Origin: Nostoc sp. CHAB 5715
GTDB lineage: Bacteria; Cyanobacteriota; Cyanobacteriia; Cyanobacteriales; Nostocaceae
Direction: 5' to 3'
DNA length: 7,636 nucleotides
Assembly: GCF_020829685.1 (NCBI RefSeq)
Contig: NZ_JAIVFR010000291.1
Coordinates: 1 to 7,636 of the forward strand
Both the position numbers and the translations under genes were made by a program. Below are positions 5,754 to 7,636 of this stretch, piece by piece. The notes beneath the pieces are model-generated. The model saw only the letters and a list, made by a program, of their open reading frames with translations. It was not told where the DNA came from and searched no databases. Within the stretch, counting starts at the first letter, position 1. Each line of letters opens with the position of its first letter.

Positions 5754-6053
5754 CTACTGAAATGAGAAAGCAAACTGGGGTTTGAGTAAGTCAAAGCTTA
5801 TTTTACTTGCGGAAAACACCAAAATGAATAAGTCATAAGGCATTTTGAGTAAGTCAAAGCTTATTTTATTTGCGGAAAACACCAAAATGAATAAGTCATA
5901 AGGCATTTTGAGTAAGTCAAAGCTTATTTTATTTGCGGAAAACACCAAAATGAATAAGTCATAAGGCATTTTGAGTAAGTCAAAGCTTATTTTATTTGCG
6001 GAAAACACCAAAATGAATAAGTCATAAGGCATTTTGAGTAAGTCAAAGCTCAT
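5754..6053 (-). CDS. Doubtful ORF of 21-residue hydrophobic repeats encoded by the tandem array
   Basis: Because 63 is a multiple of three, one minus-strand frame stays open through the array and would give 99 residues made of four-plus copies of a unit around SFDLLKMPYDLFILVFSANK. This is very hydrophobic and could insert in a membrane if made. Against a real gene: the ATG (6053) exists only because the last unit is altered, no Shine-Dalgarno stands out, the frame ends soon after the array, and the copies are identical at silent positions, so there is no sign of protein-level selection. I list it only as a possibility. Confidence 0.15.
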   Translation of the reverse strand: MSFDLLKMPYDLFILVFSANKISFDLLKMPYDLFILVFSANKISFDLLKMPYDLFILVFSANKISFDLLKMPYDLFILVFSASKISFDLLKPQFAFSFQ

Positions 6054-6058
6054 TTTGC
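5781..6058. repeat. 63-bp direct tandem repeat, four full copies plus a partial
   Basis: Units begin with TTTGAGTAAGTCAAAGC at 5781, 5844, 5907, 5970 and 6033, giving an exact period of 63. Units 2 to 4 look identical, unit 1 differs by one base (ACTTGC for ATTTGC), and the fifth decays after about 28 bases. Each unit is itself a diverged double: TGAATAAGTCATAAGGCATTTT and TGAGTAAGTCAAAGCTTATTTT agree at 16 of 22 positions. The 20 bases before unit 1 may be a decayed older unit. On the plus strand all frames are closed in every unit. On the minus strand one frame stays open (see the next entry). The near-identity, including third positions, points to recent expansion. Confidence 0.95.
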
Positions 6059-6083
6059 TTACTAAATTCGACTTTAGTTATAT

Positions 6084-6135
6084 CTTGCACCTGCCTATCC
6101 CGCCTGAGAATTTATTCTCAGGCTAATAGTGCAAG
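6084..6135. repeat. 52-base interrupted palindrome
   Basis: The inner stem GCCTGAGAAT/ATTCTCAGGC (6102-6111 with 6114-6123) is perfect over 10 bases with almost no loop, and an outer stem CTTGCAC/GTGCAAG (6084-6090 with 6129-6135) encloses it. It lies about 130 bases past the orange carotenoid protein stop and has no T-run on either side. It could be a protein-binding palindrome, a small repeat element or an RNA 3' structure. Confidence 0.5.
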
Positions 6136-6254
6136 TCCACTTAAATTTTAGCTATGTACTAAAATGCAATGCTTTGCTAACTATGAGAGCAAAAAACCCT
6201 TTTAAAACATCATCTTAAACAAGCGCAATTGCTTTGTATTAAGACAAATAAATT

Positions 6255-7214
6255 TTACTTGCGAGTTAGGTTAAGCAGTTCTTTGGGAGAAGCAAGTAAA
6301 TCAATAGCCACGAAGAAAATTTGACCTTGAGGATCTAGTAAAAATCGCCAAGCAATGTTCATCCCAACATTACCTCCAAACCAAGGGGTTTCGACTGTAC
6401 CAGTAATTTTATGCTGTGTATAACCATCTTCTATAGTTTCCGAAACGCCTTTGGTTGGCTTCATCACTAACCCTTGTCCCTCATCTCGTAGATAAGAAGT
6501 GATAGCTTCTCGACCAACAATTGGTTTTTGGAAGGGTGGTTGCAGCGCACCATTATTAGCAAATAAAGCAACAGCAGCTTCAAAGTTATCTGCATTCATG
6601 GCTTCAATGTATTTCAGCACTGTTGGTTCTGTAACTCCCTCAATAGTAAATTGGGGACTTAGGGATGCACGCGGGAAATTAAAGTTTATGACTTCTGCCT
6701 GTTTGTTATCAGCCAGAGACGGATCAAACCCCATATTTACTACAGTATTGCGTAGTACAGTAATTTGCTGACTCTGATCGATTCTCTGAACAGCTTCTAG
6801 CACTGCTTTAACTTGGGTTGACATTTGATAGCCTGCTGGCATAGGAGCGACGATACCCTGTTTCATCCACTCTCCTAACTGCCACCAAAATCCTAGCTTG
6901 GCGTTGACACCAAAGTATGCATAAGAACGGCTGATGGGAGTATCAGCATTACTCGCTAAATCTCTCATTAATTGCGTTTGTTCTTCATAAGACATCTGCT
7001 TAATGTCGTTGAATATACCTTCCATTAATTGGAGATTTGCTTTTCCGGGAGCAGCTGGAGTAATTGTACGACCTAGTTCAGCGTAGGCATACCAGAGAAA
7101 TGCCAACTGATCGTCAATGTTGAGTTCAGCAAACTTTGCTGTAGTGGCTGGAACAGCATCTGCCACTTGAGTGCTAGAGAAAATATTGCGTGCGGATTCG
7201 ATAGTATAACTCAT
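6255..7214 (-). CDS. ocp: Orange carotenoid protein (photoprotective blue-light sensor and quencher)
   Basis: This 319-residue water-soluble protein binds one keto-carotenoid across two domains. Strong blue-green light converts it to a red form that docks on the phycobilisome and dissipates its energy as heat. From Met 7214 the numbering runs in step with Synechocystis OCP (recalled from memory): N-terminal helical domain (about 1-165) with Trp41, Tyr44, Trp110, Asn104 and Arg155; linker one residue longer; C-terminal NTF2-like domain with the equivalents of Tyr201, Glu244, Trp277 and Trp288, ending AIDLLASPKELLNL. Both interdomain pairs (Arg155-Glu244, Asn104-Trp277) are therefore kept. Differences: Arg at 84 (Cys), Phe at 101 (Trp), Asn at 220 (Asp) and Lys at 229 (Arg). 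A GTG at 7223 would add three residues, but it lies inside the Shine-Dalgarno AAGGTG that serves ATG 7214. No recovery-protein or ketolase gene is adjacent. I infer a non-OCP1 type. Confidence 0.95.
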   Translation of the reverse strand: MSYTIESARNIFSSTQVADAVPATTAKFAELNIDDQLAFLWYAYAELGRTITPAAPGKANLQLMEGIFNDIKQMSYEEQTQLMRDLASNADTPISRSYAYFGVNAKLGFWWQLGEWMKQGIVAPMPAGYQMSTQVKAVLEAVQRIDQSQQITVLRNTVVNMGFDPSLADNKQAEVINFNFPRASLSPQFTIEGVTEPTVLKYIEAMNADNFEAAVALFANNGALQPPFQKPIVGREAITSYLRDEGQGLVMKPTKGVSETIEDGYTQHKITGTVETPWFGGNVGMNIAWRFLLDPQGQIFFVAIDLLASPKELLNLTRK

Positions 7215-7226
7215 GGTTATCACCTT
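7215..7226 (-). promoter_or_regulatory. Ribosome binding site that sets the OCP start
   Basis: Read on the minus strand, AAGGTG followed by ATAACC and ATG places AAGG eight bases before Met 7214. The alternative upstream GTG start is part of this site itself, so the shorter protein is the likely product; its alignment with known OCP N-termini agrees. Confidence 0.7.
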
Positions 7227-7283
7227 AAAGATTTACCTATTCAGTAGTTGCTTTCGGCTACATTTTGCAGCTTGGAGGATAAA

Positions 7284-7322
7284 TCTAGGGCATTTTTCCT
7301 AGATGACACAATTATCCCTAGA
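7284..7322. promoter_or_regulatory. Cluster of three TCTAGG-type half-sites upstream of OCP
   Basis: TCTAGGG (7284-7290) is followed by two inverted copies, CCTAGA (7298-7303) and CCCTAGA (7316-7322). The first and second form a 6-bp hairpin or dyad with an 8-base gap; the first and third form a perfect 7-bp dyad. The two same-direction copies are 19 bases apart, close to two helical turns. They lie 70-110 bases before the OCP start, where an operator for light or stress control would be expected. The regulator is unknown. Confidence 0.4.
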
Positions 7323-7384
7323 TATTCAAATCCGAATTATTATTCACTACTCTGGTATCATAGCTGGTAAACATTAACAAAAGA

Positions 7385-7402
7385 CTAAGATTTCTAAGAT
7401 TT
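7385..7402. repeat. 9-bp tandem duplication CTAAGATTT
   Basis: Two exact head-to-tail copies (7385-7393, 7394-7402) in the AT-rich region upstream of OCP. It could be chance slippage or a paired binding site; no partner sequence supports either. Confidence 0.5.
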
Positions 7403-7518
7403 ATCTGATGAATATCATTGAATGAAATGTATATGTACTATTTGTTTTTCAAGTTTTGGTTTAATGAAAATAATTATTGTAAAAGTCATCTCTATAAAGG
7501 AAGAGATTTAACTATAGT

Positions 7519-7635
7519 AATCCGCTTTGATTTTTGAAATTATTTGCGTAGGCGGGGAGTAGGGAGTAGGGAGTAGGGAGTAGGGAATCAGCCCTTTCGA
7601 GTTGTACGGTGTTTATTCAAAAATCAAATAGGAAT
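7519..7635. mobile_element. MITE-like element enclosing a heptamer array
   Basis: TTTGATTTTTGAA (7526-7538) and TTCAAAAATCAAA (7616-7628) are perfect 13-bp inverted repeats. Allowing three mismatches the arms extend to about 20 bases, reaching AATCC on the left and GGAAT on the right. The enclosed part carries the GGGAGTA array. There is no coding capacity. The right tip coincides with the window end, so the true boundary and any target duplication cannot be judged. Confidence 0.5.
7555..7589. repeat. Heptanucleotide short tandem repeat array (GGGAGTA type)
   Basis: Four exact GGGAGTA units (7555-7561, 7562-7568, 7569-7575, 7576-7582) and a decayed fifth, GGGAATC (7583-7589). The reverse complement is a rotation of ACTCCCT, so it is the same family as the array at 779-806 on the other strand. 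Confidence 0.9.
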
Positions 7636-7636
7636 C

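Larger units (their letters stand above)
5621..6254. other. Spacer with a 63-bp tandem array and a palindrome; no convincing gene
   Basis: Positions 5621-5760 should hold the promoter of the 141-residue gene; I find no box pair that stands out. The middle is the tandem array. Positions 6061-6254 hold a palindrome (6084-6135) and a small TTTTAG/CTAAAA hairpin (near 6145-6165), with the orange carotenoid protein stop at the right edge. No intrinsic terminator with a clear stem and T-run could be identified for that gene. Confidence 0.55.
7215..7636. other. Upstream region of OCP and right edge of the window
   Basis: No gene is visible. It holds the OCP leader and presumed promoter (no box pair stands out clearly), the TCTAGG half-site cluster, the 9-bp duplication and, from about 7519, a MITE-like element with a heptamer array that reaches the window end. 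Positions 7403-7518 are plain AT-rich sequence. Confidence 0.55.

Noticed and set aside
5781..6058. CRISPR array
   Set aside because: The 63-base units are contiguous and nearly identical throughout; there are no unique spacers between conserved repeats and no cas genes.
6181..6254. Intrinsic terminator for the orange carotenoid protein gene
   Set aside because: There is a T-rich run on the minus strand (around 6190-6200) but only an imperfect short stem before it, so I could not support a rho-independent terminator.
6499..6771. Plus-strand frame of 90 codons
   Set aside because: Antisense to the orange carotenoid protein gene, with no independent support.
7215..7223. GTG start at 7223 for the orange carotenoid protein
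   Set aside because: That GTG is part of the Shine-Dalgarno AAGGTG of the ATG at 7214, and numbering from 7214 matches known OCP residues exactly.

Overview
The window looks like a piece of a filamentous, probably heterocyst-forming (Nostocales-type) cyanobacterium. Four things point there: a complete orange carotenoid protein gene, which is known essentially only from cyanobacteria; three exact GCGATCGC (HIP1) octamers in 7.6 kb; two heptanucleotide short tandem repeat arrays (ACTCCCC and GGGAGTA type) of the kind common in Nostoc and Anabaena relatives; and intergenic regions full of palindromic, MITE-like repeats. The assignment is by inference; there is no rRNA or housekeeping marker.

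Layout, left to right. Positions 54-563 (+) hold the C-terminal two thirds of a dienelactone-hydrolase-family enzyme. It is cut at its 5' side by a perfect 53-base inverted copy of its own interior, which is most likely a sequencing or assembly fold-back. Positions 564-918 are non-coding and carry a structured repeat and a heptamer array. Positions 919-1313 (+) hold two small overlapping genes joined by an ATGA stop/start overlap. The first is only 58 codons long with a TTG start and is easily missed. Together they resemble a pair of cyanobacterial families of unknown function (DUF6888 and DUF6887, from memory). Positions 1314-1722 are repeat-rich. On the minus strand follow a class I SAM-dependent methyltransferase (1723-2370) and, upstream of it, a large membrane sensor histidine kinase (2494-4689) with a recognisable sigma-70-type promoter at 4752-4780. 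Positions 4690-5194 are a second repeat-rich spacer. A conserved-looking 141-residue protein of unknown function lies at 5195-5620 (-). Positions 5621-6254 carry a striking four-copy, 63-base tandem repeat and a long palindrome. The orange carotenoid protein gene is at 6255-7214 (-). The last 420 bases hold its leader, with three copies of a TCTAGG-type half-site, and a MITE-like element with a heptamer array inside.

How the parts relate. No large operon is visible; all main genes from 1723 to 7214 lie on the minus strand but are mostly separated by repeats. The histidine kinase and methyltransferase are 123 bases apart and could be co-transcribed, but no response regulator is present, so the kinase is an orphan here. 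The orange carotenoid protein keeps the residues used for carotenoid binding and photoswitching but differs at positions involved in recovery-protein contact in the classical type, and no recovery-protein gene is in the window.

The most unusual structures are the 58-codon coupled gene, the composite repeat present twice in the same order just beyond the 3' ends of two minus-strand genes, the 63-base array, and the inverted duplication at the left edge. I see no defence system, CRISPR array, transposase or RNA gene.
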